DNA from: Globisporangium splendens
Taxonomy: Eukaryota; Oomycota; Peronosporomycetes; Pythiales; Pythiaceae
Length of the DNA: 64,000 bases
Direction of reading: 5' to 3'
Assembly: GCA_006386115.1 (NCBI GenBank)
Contig: VFIW01000162.1
Span: 1 to 64,000, forward strand
Shown here: piece by piece, positions 54,723 through 63,115 of the stretch
Numbering within the stretch: position 1 is the first letter of the stretch
How the letters are laid out: the number at the start of each line of letters is the position of its first letter
Position numbers and translations under genes: made by a program
The notes under the pieces: generated by a model
Told to the model about the DNA's origin: nothing
Databases searched by the model: none
Seen by the model: the letters and a program-made list of their open reading frames with translations, nothing else

Positions 54723-56474
54723 ATGAGCGACCTCAAGAACCAGCGAAACAAGCCTCCTGTCGGCAGCAGTTCGTCTGCTATGCGCCAGCTGCTGCTCTTC
54801 GTGGCATCGCTTGTCGGCGTCGTGAGCCTCTCGCTCGTGATGGTCGGCATGCACGCCGACACGTTTCAGCACGACGCGCACCGTTTGCTCCAGGAGATCC
54901 AGCAAGCGAAGGGCATCCACCTCACGCTCACCCCGAAGGACAACGCGACCTTCGAAGCCGGTGTGCTCATCCACGGCTACTTCTTCACAACCACCAACTT
55001 GACCACGAGCAGCACGATTGACGGATCTTCGTTTGATGGCCGCATTTCGATGGCGATCGGTGACGTCCAACTCAACTACACTCTGCTTGACGGCCGCGCG
55101 TACATGAGCGAAGAAGACCAGGCGACTGGCAAAGTGATCCGCCGCGACTGCCTTTCCCCGAGCAGCCTGCCACCGATTCATCAGTTCACGGACTCGCTGG
55201 CGAACGCGCGTGTGATTGACGACGTTGCGAGCTCCAGTGTCAAATGTGACGGTGGCAAGCTGATCGAGTTCGTGTTCGCCGGCGAGCCTTTCGTGTACTG
55301 CTACAAGCCTGAATCCAGCTCCAGTAATTTCGACACGATCCACAGTGAGAGTTTGGAAGCGAGTGTGCAGTTCCTCAGCAACATCAGCGATGGATTCCCA
55401 TCTCATAATGCGCTTCAGCCACCTTCGGATTTCGACCTGACGCAGTGCGAGAGGGTCGACGTCGCTGCTAGCGCCAGTGCCAGCACCAGCTCCACTCGCA
55501 GCCTTGCGGAAACTCTGAAAACGCAAGCTACTGCCGTCGTCGCGGCTACGGCGCGTCGAACGCAAGATGTGGTCACCGTTGCGACAGGCAACAGACGGCT
55601 CGGATTGTTCGGCGGCTCGGATTGTTCGTGCACTGGCGGGAAGAAAGTGTGCCTGTTCGTGCATGGTCTCGGAAGAGAAGGAACGATTGGGCTGTTCGAT
55701 GACGATACCAACTACTGGGGTTCAATCAAGAGCAAAGCGAACTGCTGCTCGACGATCAAGTTCTTGCGCATGGATACCGTGAACACTCCATGGTACGCTG
55801 ACACACTGCCAAAGCAGGTGTGTGACGCGGCTGTCAAACTCACAGGAAGCACCAACAAGATGGCGTTGGACAACATTGCGCTGATCGGCCACTCAATGGG
55901 CAACTTAGTCATCGCGGCCGCAGCGTTCAAAAACATGTGTGCTATTGGTCCATCTTCAAAGTGGATCGCGATGTCTGGTCCCATGGGCGGCAGTATGAGC
56001 TCCAACACAGCTATCGGAACTTGCGATGATTCGAGCATCCTCAAGAAACCCACCGTCGAGGCGTTCAAACTCGTCGGCTTTTGTCCAGCCAAGGCGTCTA
56101 CTCAGTCCTTGGCATACCAGTCATCTAAGCGTGCATCGAATGAGCTGAATTCTCTGTACATCAGCGCACAAGCGATGTTCCAGAAATACGTGACATCGAG
56201 CCTCTGCGGCATCAACCCAACTGGAATCGTGTCGACCTCGTCGGTTAGGTTCACCCTCCTCGCAACCGTCTCACTTCATCCAACGGACCAAAATGATGGT
56301 GCTGTGGACTTCACGAGCTGCAGAGGTGGCTTTCCAGCGTCAAAGTACGGGAAAAAGTACACCGACAAGTTTTACCGACCAGACTTGAATCATGCCGACA
56401 GTGCATTTCGCAACGGCGACGGCTTGGTGGGCGACGAGCGAAAGCCTGTGAAATGGTTCAACTGCCAGTTCTAA
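54723..56474 (+). CDS. Membrane-anchored lipase-like alpha/beta hydrolase (paralog B)
   Basis: 583 residues with the same domain layout as paralog A: signal-anchor at about 22-43, FVHGLG, GHSMGN nucleophile elbow (Ser391), Asp525 region (QNDG) and His557 (LNHAD). From 54577 to 56474 it aligns with 47321-49218 at a constant offset of 7,256 without gaps. By hand count there is one base difference in the first roughly 1,490 bp (48251 T versus C, Val to Ala) and about 19 in the last 410 bp, most of them changing amino acids (Gln-Leu-Phe to Lys-Leu-Val, Arg-Ser to Lys-Lys, Glu-Ala to Arg-Pro). Probably secreted or membrane-bound hydrolase; substrate unknown. Confidence 0.92.
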   Translation: MSDLKNQRNKPPVGSSSSAMRQLLLFVASLVGVVSLSLVMVGMHADTFQHDAHRLLQEIQQAKGIHLTLTPKDNATFEAGVLIHGYFFTTTNLTTSSTIDGSSFDGRISMAIGDVQLNYTLLDGRAYMSEEDQATGKVIRRDCLSPSSLPPIHQFTDSLANARVIDDVASSSVKCDGGKLIEFVFAGEPFVYCYKPESSSSNFDTIHSESLEASVQFLSNISDGFPSHNALQPPSDFDLTQCERVDVAASASASTSSTRSLAETLKTQATAVVAATARRTQDVVTVATGNRRLGLFGGSDCSCTGGKKVCLFVHGLGREGTIGLFDDDTNYWGSIKSKANCCSTIKFLRMDTVNTPWYADTLPKQVCDAAVKLTGSTNKMALDNIALIGHSMGNLVIAAAAFKNMCAIGPSSKWIAMSGPMGGSMSSNTAIGTCDDSSILKKPTVEAFKLVGFCPAKASTQSLAYQSSKRASNELNSLYISAQAMFQKYVTSSLCGINPTGIVSTSSVRFTLLATVSLHPTDQNDGAVDFTSCRGGFPASKYGKKYTDKFYRPDLNHADSAFRNGDGLVGDERKPVKWFNCQF

Positions 56475-57351
56475 GTGGAAGAGAGTGAGCGAAAGGCGCC
56501 GTAAGTCCTTTGGGATACGATCGAATGTATCTGCGTTTTTTTTGTTTTTTTTCACGTCCTTGGCTGAACACTCGGACGTAATCTTGCGCATTGATAAGTG
56601 AATTGGTGTGCTCTTCTGGTCAGTCGCATCGCTGTCAATTTGTTCCGGAGTACGATCGCACAGCAAGATGACCTCCCAGTCACCTCACCCAGAGTCCAGC
56701 TCCAATCGTTTTGCCGTCCTTCGACCACCCATGCAAAATCGGAACAGCGGCGTATTTGTTGTGCCCCCAACTGCTACACAAGAAGCTTCTTTCGAGCCCA
56801 GAGGCGCGTAAACGAGGTGAAGAAGAAAGAAATGATCCCAGTGAAAATGCGGCTTGGGATTTGTCAGATCGAGCGGATCGAGTCTCGGCTATGTCGCTCG
56901 TCAGCAACAAAGAGTCAGAACGAGTCAGTCCACCTGAGTCGGGGTTCGAAAACCTGTCTATTTCGCGTAACTATCGCCCACATCACATTGAGTGCAACTG
57001 ATTTGCGCTGCTTGAGTCAGGGATCCCCTCTCTTTTTGAGGTGATCTATTTGAAAATACCAGCCGCACTAAATCAGATCCTGTTCAGGGATGGGATCCAA
57101 TAAAACTGCACTTTCTCGATTGAAAGGTGCGATGGGATGCACTATGTATCATAATTCTACGAACGATGACGACTCCGTAGGATTCCGTTGTTGGTGGCCT
57201 CACCTCCCAAAGGTGGCGAAAGGTAAGGACCAGCCGATAGGTACTCAGGATTGGTCACTCTCCGATTTCTTCTGTTGGTGGAAGTGAGTGAGCGAGGAAG
57301 GCTGCATCAATCGCCAAGCCTCGACCCACAGACAAGACGAAGACTGTCGAC
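56475..57351. other. Intergenic between paralogs B and C
   Basis: Spacer and promoter region of paralog C. No coding or repeat signal recognised. Confidence 0.5.
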
Positions 57352-59097
57352 ATGGACACTAGCGTCTCCAAGAACGAAAAGATCGTCACCAGCAATGCGT
57401 CAGCGACACGGCGGGTACTGCTCCTCGTGGCATCCGTTGTCGGTGTCGTGAGCTTTGCATTCGCGATGTTCAGCATGCACGCCGACCCGTTTCAGCACGA
57501 GACGCATCGTTTGCTCCAGGAGATCCAGCAAGCGAAGGGCATCCACCTCACGCTCACCCCGAAGGAAAACTCGTCGCTCGCTCCGGATAATATGCTCATC
57601 CACGGATTCTTGTTCCCGAACACCAATACCACCAGCGGCACGTTGTCATTTGATGGACGTATCTCGTACGTACTGGCCAGTGAGCAGTACAATTTTACTC
57701 TTCTCGATGGCCGAGGCTACGTGACCGAAGAAGACCAAACAACTGGAAAAGTGATTCGCCACGCTTGCCTTCACCCGCGAAACCTCCCGCCACTGAGTCA
57801 ATTTACCGACTCGCTGGCAAACGCCCGTGTCATTGACGACGTCGCGAGCTCCAACATTAAGTGTGACGACGGCAAGTTGATCGAGTTTGTGTTCGCTGGT
57901 GAGCCATTCGTGTACTGCTACAAGTCCAAGTCGAGTGTGACGGCGACATCTGCATCTGTCAACTTTGATACGATCCACAGCGAAACGATGGAAGCAAACG
58001 TGCAATTTCTCCGGACCATCAGCGACGGGTTCCCGTCTCGCAATGCGCTGAAGCCACCTTCCGATCTCGATCTGGCGAAATGCGAGAAGCTAGATGTTGA
58101 TACCAGCTCCTCCGATGATCTCGCCACGTCTTTGAAAAAGCAAGTTGGCGCTGTGGTTGCTGCCACAACGCGACGAACCCAGGACGCCTTCACCTTTGTT
58201 GCTGGCGACACAAGAACCGGCTCATATGATAGCTCTGGTTGCTCCTGCAGCGGCGGAATGAAAGCGTGCTTGTTCGTACACGGTCTTGGAAAGCAAGGAA
58301 CAGTTGGAGTCTTCGACGACTTTCCTGAGTATTGGGGTGAAATCAAGAGCAAAGCGAAATGCTGTTCTTCAATCAAGTTCATGCGCATGGATACTGTGAA
58401 CAACGCGTGGTACGCAGACACATTACCTCAGCAAATGTGTGATGCAGCCGTCAGTCTCTCGAAAAGTTCTGACAAGATGCAATTGACCAACATTGCATTG
58501 ATTGGGCACTCGATGGGCAACTTGATCATCGCAGCCGCAGCGATAAAGAACATGTGTGCTATCGGTCCATCCTCGAAATGGATTGCGCTTCAAGGTCCTG
58601 TTATCGGCAGCAAGAGCTCCAACGTAGCGGTGAAGGAGTGCACCACTTCGAGCAATATTCTCAAAAAAGCTGCCATCGAAGTGCTGACGCTGTTCAACTT
58701 TTGTCCAGTGAAGACATCGACACGCTCGTTGACGTTCGAACAAACGAGTCCGACGTCAGGTGAACTAAATGGGATGTACGAGAAAGCGGAAGCTACGTTC
58801 CAGAAGTACGTGACATCGAGTTTGTGCGGCGTGAGCCCAGCTGGCCTCGCTTCGACCAAGTCTGCGAAATATGTCCTTCTCGCGTCCATTTCTGGCCACA
58901 CCACGGATGAAAATGACGGCGCAGTCGATTTCAATAGCTGCCGAGGTGGTTTTCCAACGTCAAAGTACGGTGACTCATGGCGAAACAACAACTTCTATAA
59001 AGCAAGTTTGAACCACGCCGACGGATCCTTCCGTGAAGGTGATGGCATGTGGGGAGACGACCGAAAGCCTATCCAATGGTTCAATTGCCAATTTTAA
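57352..59097 (+). CDS. Membrane-anchored lipase-like alpha/beta hydrolase (paralog C)
   Basis: 581 residues, single exon, collinear with A and B but clearly diverged. Signal-anchor at about 22-43 (VLLLVASVVGVVSFAFAMF), the shared LLQEIQQAKGIHLTLTPKEN, FVHGLGKQG, the nucleophile elbow IGHSMGNL, ENDGAVDF and LNHADGSF supply the presumed Ser-Asp-His triad. The C-terminus is IQWFNCQF. A CSCSGGMKAC motif precedes the core as in the others. Divergence from A/B is spread evenly, unlike that between A and B, so this duplication is older. It is the third gene of a head-to-tail array (A, B, C) that probably arose by unequal exchange. Confidence 0.92.
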   Translation: MDTSVSKNEKIVTSNASATRRVLLLVASVVGVVSFAFAMFSMHADPFQHETHRLLQEIQQAKGIHLTLTPKENSSLAPDNMLIHGFLFPNTNTTSGTLSFDGRISYVLASEQYNFTLLDGRGYVTEEDQTTGKVIRHACLHPRNLPPLSQFTDSLANARVIDDVASSNIKCDDGKLIEFVFAGEPFVYCYKSKSSVTATSASVNFDTIHSETMEANVQFLRTISDGFPSRNALKPPSDLDLAKCEKLDVDTSSSDDLATSLKKQVGAVVAATTRRTQDAFTFVAGDTRTGSYDSSGCSCSGGMKACLFVHGLGKQGTVGVFDDFPEYWGEIKSKAKCCSSIKFMRMDTVNNAWYADTLPQQMCDAAVSLSKSSDKMQLTNIALIGHSMGNLIIAAAAIKNMCAIGPSSKWIALQGPVIGSKSSNVAVKECTTSSNILKKAAIEVLTLFNFCPVKTSTRSLTFEQTSPTSGELNGMYEKAEATFQKYVTSSLCGVSPAGLASTKSAKYVLLASISGHTTDENDGAVDFNSCRGGFPTSKYGDSWRNNNFYKASLNHADGSFREGDGMWGDDRKPIQWFNCQF

Positions 59098-59125
59098 AAG
59101 TCAAAAATTTAGGTAAATAGATAAT

Positions 59126-59162
59126 ATCAAGTCGACTGTTTTTAAAAACACGTTGACTTGAT
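59126..59162. terminator. Palindromic 3' element just after paralog C
   Basis: An imperfect inverted repeat 29 bp beyond the stop: ATCAAGTC..TGTTTTT with AAAAACA..GACTTGAT, centred on TTTTTAAAAA and followed by a T-rich run. It could be a 3' UTR hairpin; eukaryotic terminators are not usually of this form, so the label is tentative. Confidence 0.35.
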
Positions 59163-60008
59163 CTTTTCTTTTTTCAGATGGTTGATTTAGACCAATAACA
59201 AGCAGTTAGCTTTGGCTGACGTTTCGCGGGGTACGGCAACAGCAACAACTCGTTTTTCAATCGCGCATGCCACAATTCCGACAGACTGATTACAGAACCA
59301 GTATGCCACTCGCCGTGAAAATCTGCGGCAAGAGCAGCGAGCGATGCGTGTGCCTTGATGTCGCTGTTGAACGGCTTCGCGAGTGCTATTAAAATCAGTG
59401 TGTCGATTTGTTACTTCTTGCAAGACGATTGAGGACTTCCTGCTCCGCCCCCAAACGGATCAAACACAATCGGTACCATGCACGAAGCTCGCAGTACCGC
59501 CAGCACAGTGACATGTGGAAGACCAAAAAATGCCAGAATTTCTTGAGCACTGTCGTGTGCGCGTGGCGCATTCATACCCATCGTTGCCCTGCATCACTAT
59601 GCACCAGTCTCGAAACAGAAGAGATGTTGCTGGGCTGTGTGTCTGTGTCGATTTTTGACAGATAGGCAAGAAGCAACTGCCCAATCAGAATCCACGATTC
59701 TGGAAGTTCTGCCCAGCAGTCTTTAAATTAATAATAGCACTGCCATATACTCTTTCGTTTAATATTGATGTCGTAAGTCAGGCTGTGAAGCAGTACACCT
59801 CAGGCTGTATGCACCATCTCCTGGGCAAAACGAGGAGCGGATCACACAGAGTGAACAGTGGCACGCTGAAGGCAACAAAAAATGAACGTGGATCAAATCA
59901 GTAAAATCGGTCCCTCAGATCGGGCAGAAAAAACTCATAATGGCCAATCAAATCCCTGGAAAAAAACACTGACAGCCCCACAAGTGTGTAGGGTTGCGGG
60001 AGCGTCGC
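59163..60008. other. No gene recognised
   Basis: Intergenic DNA between paralog C and the SINE. Only short frames. Confidence 0.5.
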
Positions 60009-60019
60009 GAAAGCCAAAA

Positions 60020-60271
60020 TGATTTTTGATTTTGAAGGTGAGGTATATTTAGGTTCATCGTTGTGACCTACAATAGCCGATTTTTATTGAGAGATAGGAA
60101 TTACAGGGCTGGGTCTTATTGCCCCCCATGGGGTCCCACCGCGACCCCTGATTGGGCCCGAAGAACTTCGAATTTCCGCTTATTGAAAATCCCGCTCCGA
60201 ACGGGACTCGAACCCGCAATCAACAACGTAGAGGTCAGAAGCTTACTCCACTAGAACCGCGCCACCGGCTA
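60020..60271 (-). mobile_element. tRNA-derived SINE with LINE family 1 tail and 11 bp TSD
   Basis: 252 bp on the minus strand. The head (about 60271-60190) is tRNA-related, with an A-box-like TGGCGCGGTTCTAGTGG and a perfect B box GGTTCGAGTCC. A unique body of about 110 bp follows. The 3' end (about 60072-60035) reads TGTAGGTCACAACGATGAAC and continues to ACCTCACCTT, matching the 3' terminus of the family-1 LINEs (TGTAGGTCACGACGATGAAC...ACCTCACCTT) over about 38 nt with three or four changes; the tail then becomes A-rich. A perfect 11 bp direct repeat, GAAAGCCAAAA, flanks it at 60009-60019 and 60272-60282. This is the organisation of a SINE that borrows the retrotransposition machinery of its partner LINE. 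Confidence 0.85.
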
Positions 60272-60372
60272 GAAAGCCAAAACGAAGCAGTCGCTGAAAG
60301 ATTCGCAATGTGCGGTGTTAATGATACGCGCACAGCTCACCCTTCACCACTGTTAAAAGAGGCATCTACGAA

Positions 60373-60495
60373 GTGAAGAGGTTGGATGACGCGGCTTTGA
60401 GCACGTCACGCATTCTTGTCCAAGATCCTGCGAGCATCCTTGTCTAGAACATGTACACTACTGGAACCCCATCCGGTCCGGCGGTACCGCAAACT
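60373..60495 (+). pseudogene. Older gag 5' fragment of the same Gypsy family
   Basis: Matches 61190-61308, the first codons of the right-hand gag, with several changes including TGG to TAG (CTTGTCTAG where the intact copy has CTTGTTTGG). It ends in AAACT, where the LTR at 60496 begins; in the intact gag AAACT is followed by GTCGAG. The right-hand element therefore inserted into an older relative of itself. Confidence 0.75.
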
Positions 60496-60632
60496 TGTAA
60501 TGGGCTATAACCAGCCATTACATGAAGATGGATCTGTCCCCAGATCTAGTGTACCACACACCACCGTCAGCGTGCATTGTGGAGACACAAATAACAAAGG
60601 GATTACGGTAAGACAGTCCCCACATGCACGTG

Positions 60633-60652
60633 TGACGTCATTCGATGACGTC
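60633..60652. promoter_or_regulatory. Paired CRE/bZIP-type sites in LTR U3
   Basis: TGACGTCA at 60633-60640 is followed 12 bp later (start to start) by ATGACGTC. The equivalent place in LTR A1 has two perfect TGACGTCA sites 13 bp apart (30734, 30747), and A2 has one perfect site (32092-32099) beside a degenerate GCGTCATC. TGACGTCA is the classic CRE/ATF bZIP site. Conservation in three LTRs suggests it drives element transcription. Confidence 0.55.
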
Positions 60653-60673
60653 GCGAGTGTTCTCTGTGCTGAT

Positions 60674-60735
60674 CAGTGCAGAATGTTGTTCTCATGTACT
60701 AATCAGTACAGAGCAATGACATCCATGTACTAATC
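60674..60735. repeat. Run of GTACTAATCAGTAC-type palindromes in U3
   Basis: Three related palindromic units: GTGCTGATCAGTGC (about 60678), GTACTAATCAGTAC (about 60696) and GTACTAATCAAGTAC (about 60726). The same three occur, inverted, in A2 at about 31990-32070. Confidence 0.6.
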
Positions 60736-61187
60736 AAGTACTGAGTGATGGTTCCTGCTTGGGAAACTGCACTGGCGACGAGACCGACGTGTCTCTGCCA
60801 CCTGAAGTGAGTGGCGCGAGCCAATCACTTTGCAGGGATTTTATACAAGACTTGAAGTTCAAGCTTCTAGAAGATCCCGTAGGTTCAACCTCAGTGTACC
60901 CAAGGTTTTATATATCAGATTCATAGGTTTTATTGTGTATGTTTAGGTTTTAGTTATAAAACCTGTAGGAGCCCTTGGGGTTCATTTGTAAGTAGCGACA
61001 GGAACCATAACCATTTTTAATTCAGTTGCAAATTTTCCTCCAAGTACTCAAGTCTTCGTTCCTCCTTCCAAGTCGGGAGATCGCTTCCTCTGGCGCAAGC
61101 GTGTGTGCCGTGTTTGAGGGACTGTTTGGAACAGCGCCCTCTTACACCTGGTAGCACTTCGAGCGGTCCTTCCAACGACCCAGTGAA

Positions 61188-62315
61188 GTGAAGAGGTTTG
61201 ACGACGCGGCTTTAAGCACGTCGAGCATTCCTGTCCAAGACCCTGCGAGCATCCTTGTTTGGAACATGGATGCTACAGGAACCCCACTCGGTCCAGCAGT
61301 ACCGGAAACTGTCGAGTTGACTATTGAGGGTTTCCCTCATCTGTCTTCTCATGAGTGGATGGCGCTTGAGCGCATGCGAGATGTCATCGGAGAGGCTGCC
61401 GTGGTCAGTCTGCTTCGATCGGCGTCTCCAGAGGACCAGAAGAGCGCGGTGGTCAGCTTCATGCACCACGAGATCATGTCCTCCCGGAAGCAGGTCGCAA
61501 CCCCTGTTTCCTCACTCAGGACGGTGCCACTGAAGCTTGACGTCTCTCCGTATCGCGGCGGAGAGAACGAACCCCTCTCACGATGGTTCGTCGAGTTGGA
61601 TGCAGCGATCACTGCAAGACAACTGCGAGACCCTTCACAGCAAGTGTTGTTCGCGATGTCCAACCTTGCGGGTCGTGCGAAGAGCTGGGCGTATGGCAAG
61701 CGTTTAGCCGATCTAAACTGCTTCCCCAGCTACGACCACTTCAAGACCGAACTCAAGAAGGCGTTTGAACCTCCACAGAGTGAGTTCCGTGCACGCGCCG
61801 AGTTCCTCAAGCTTCGTCAAGGCCGTTTCGACCTTCACTCGTATGCACAACGTGCTCGTTACTTGGTGTCGAGCATCGTTGACGAGCCGATTGACGTTCC
61901 GACGCAAGTCGTGACGTTCATGACGGGTCTGAACGATGGTCCGATTCGGAACCAACTGTTCCGCGAGTACCCCAAGACGCTGGACGAAGCCATCGAACGT
62001 GCGATGCAAGAAGAGTTCAGCATGAAGCAAGCCAAGTTCCATGGCTTTGCGTCGAGACCAATGCGGCAATCAAATGCCGTGCATGATGGTCCCGAGCCCA
62101 TGGACATCTCGTACATTTCCACGCCTGGAAATGAGCGTCCTCGCAACGATGGGAAGTGTTTCCGTTGCGGGAAGCCGGGTCACATTGCTCGGAATTGCAA
62201 GGTGTCTTTGCCGGGTCGGCAAACGACACAGGGTGCTCGTTCGAACAACCACGATCGTTCTTACGGTCGTCGGTTCGAGCGGCCACCTGGGCCAAAAAAA
62301 GGGAATGGACAGTAG
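61188..62315 (+). CDS. gag of Ty3/Gypsy-type retrotransposon
   Basis: 375 residues, uninterrupted. The N-terminal part (FPHLSSHEWMALERMRDVIG) precedes a retrotransposon gag domain (about 120-245: LSRWFVELDAAITARQLRDP, MSNLAGRAKSWAYG, KLRQGRFDLHSYAQRARYL). A CCHC zinc knuckle near the C-terminus (CFRCGKPGHIARNCK) binds nucleic acid. Gag forms the virus-like particle that packages element RNA. The first Met was chosen because it follows the primer-binding site closely and aligns with the older fragment at 60373. The ORF ends TAG at 62313-62315, 13 nt after a slippery heptamer. Confidence 0.92.
   Translation: MKRFDDAALSTSSIPVQDPASILVWNMDATGTPLGPAVPETVELTIEGFPHLSSHEWMALERMRDVIGEAAVVSLLRSASPEDQKSAVVSFMHHEIMSSRKQVATPVSSLRTVPLKLDVSPYRGGENEPLSRWFVELDAAITARQLRDPSQQVLFAMSNLAGRAKSWAYGKRLADLNCFPSYDHFKTELKKAFEPPQSEFRARAEFLKLRQGRFDLHSYAQRARYLVSSIVDEPIDVPTQVVTFMTGLNDGPIRNQLFREYPKTLDEAIERAMQEEFSMKQAKFHGFASRPMRQSNAVHDGPEPMDISYISTPGNERPRNDGKCFRCGKPGHIARNCKVSLPGRQTTQGARSNNHDRSYGRRFERPPGPKKGNGQ
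62294..62300 (+). promoter_or_regulatory. Candidate -1 ribosomal frameshift site (A AAA AAA)
   Basis: In the gag frame the codons are CCA AAA AAA GGG, so the heptamer has the exact A AAA AAA phase for a -1 slip. A -1 shift here enters the open protease frame (KREWTVGEGPP...), while without it gag ends at 62315. A downstream stem-loop was not established. Confidence 0.6.
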
Positions 62316-62330
62316 GGGAGGGGCCTCCTA

Positions 62331-63115
62331 CTGGTCCGGAAAAGAGGACTGTGGACGTTGTGGAGACACAGGACTCTGGCCCCTATGTGCATCAAGCACA
62401 TGCAGTTTCCACTATGAGTGAGAAGAGTGTCAGTCAAACGTCAAGTTTGATCGTTCACAAAGTTCATGTAGACGGTATTGCAACGCCTCTACGAGCTTTG
62501 GTTGACACTGGTGCGTCGAACAACTTTGTTCGAAATGAAGTGATCGTCAGGCATGGTGTCTTCGTGCCTGATGCGAATGAAGAGAAGACGATGATTGTCC
62601 GGTTGGCAAATGGGTCAACTGTGAAGATGCCGAAGCGCGTGGTGCGCTTGGCAATCACGTGTGAAGATTTCCGAGGTGAAGACGAGTTCATTTTACTCGA
62701 CCTCGATGACAAGTTTGACATCATCCTGGGAATGCCGTGGTTGAAGCGTTACCAACCTAGCATTGACTGGATGAATATGAAGATCTCCGTTGACAAGTCA
62801 CGCGATGTTGACTTGTGCTGCACAACAACGGATGAAGTGGTGTGGGTGTACACATCTGTGGAAGAGATCCCAGATGACCCTTGTGATATTGCGGTGTGCG
62901 ATGGCCCCCCATGTTCACAAGCGGTACCCATTTTAAAGAAGATGAACGGAGGTGGAGCAGTCAGGCGCCAGAAAAAGACTGTCTCCTTTGCCATCGACGA
63001 CGAGAAGATTCGCGATGGCGTTGACAAGAGTGAATGGAAGTGGAACAAACACCCAAGACAAGAAGAAGAAGACCAGCAAGAGAAGTTTTTCGCCAAGAGT
63101 TTTGAGTACCCCTGA
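62331..63115 (+). CDS. Retrotransposon protease region (-1 frame to gag)
   Basis: The frame is open from 62156, overlapping the gag end. It encodes a retropepsin-like domain with active site ALVDTGASNNFV (about 62495-62530), a flap-like stretch and ILGMPWLKRYQPSIDW (about 62725-62770), which matches the conserved ILG-x-x-W/P-L motif of Gypsy proteases. After an acidic, variable linker it ends TGA at 63113-63115. It would be made as a gag-pro fusion through the -1 shift. Confidence 0.85.

Larger units (their letters stand above)
60496..61146 (+). repeat. 5' LTR of the right-hand Gypsy element
   Basis: 651 bp from TGTAATGGGC to CCCTCTTACA. The start forms a small hairpin (TGTAATGG...CCATTACA). 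U3 carries paired CRE-like sites and a run of palindromes, and is shared with A1 and A2 in the 27-32 kb stack. A primer-binding-like TGGTAGCACTTCG follows 2 nt after the end. The 3' LTR lies outside the window. Confidence 0.88.
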
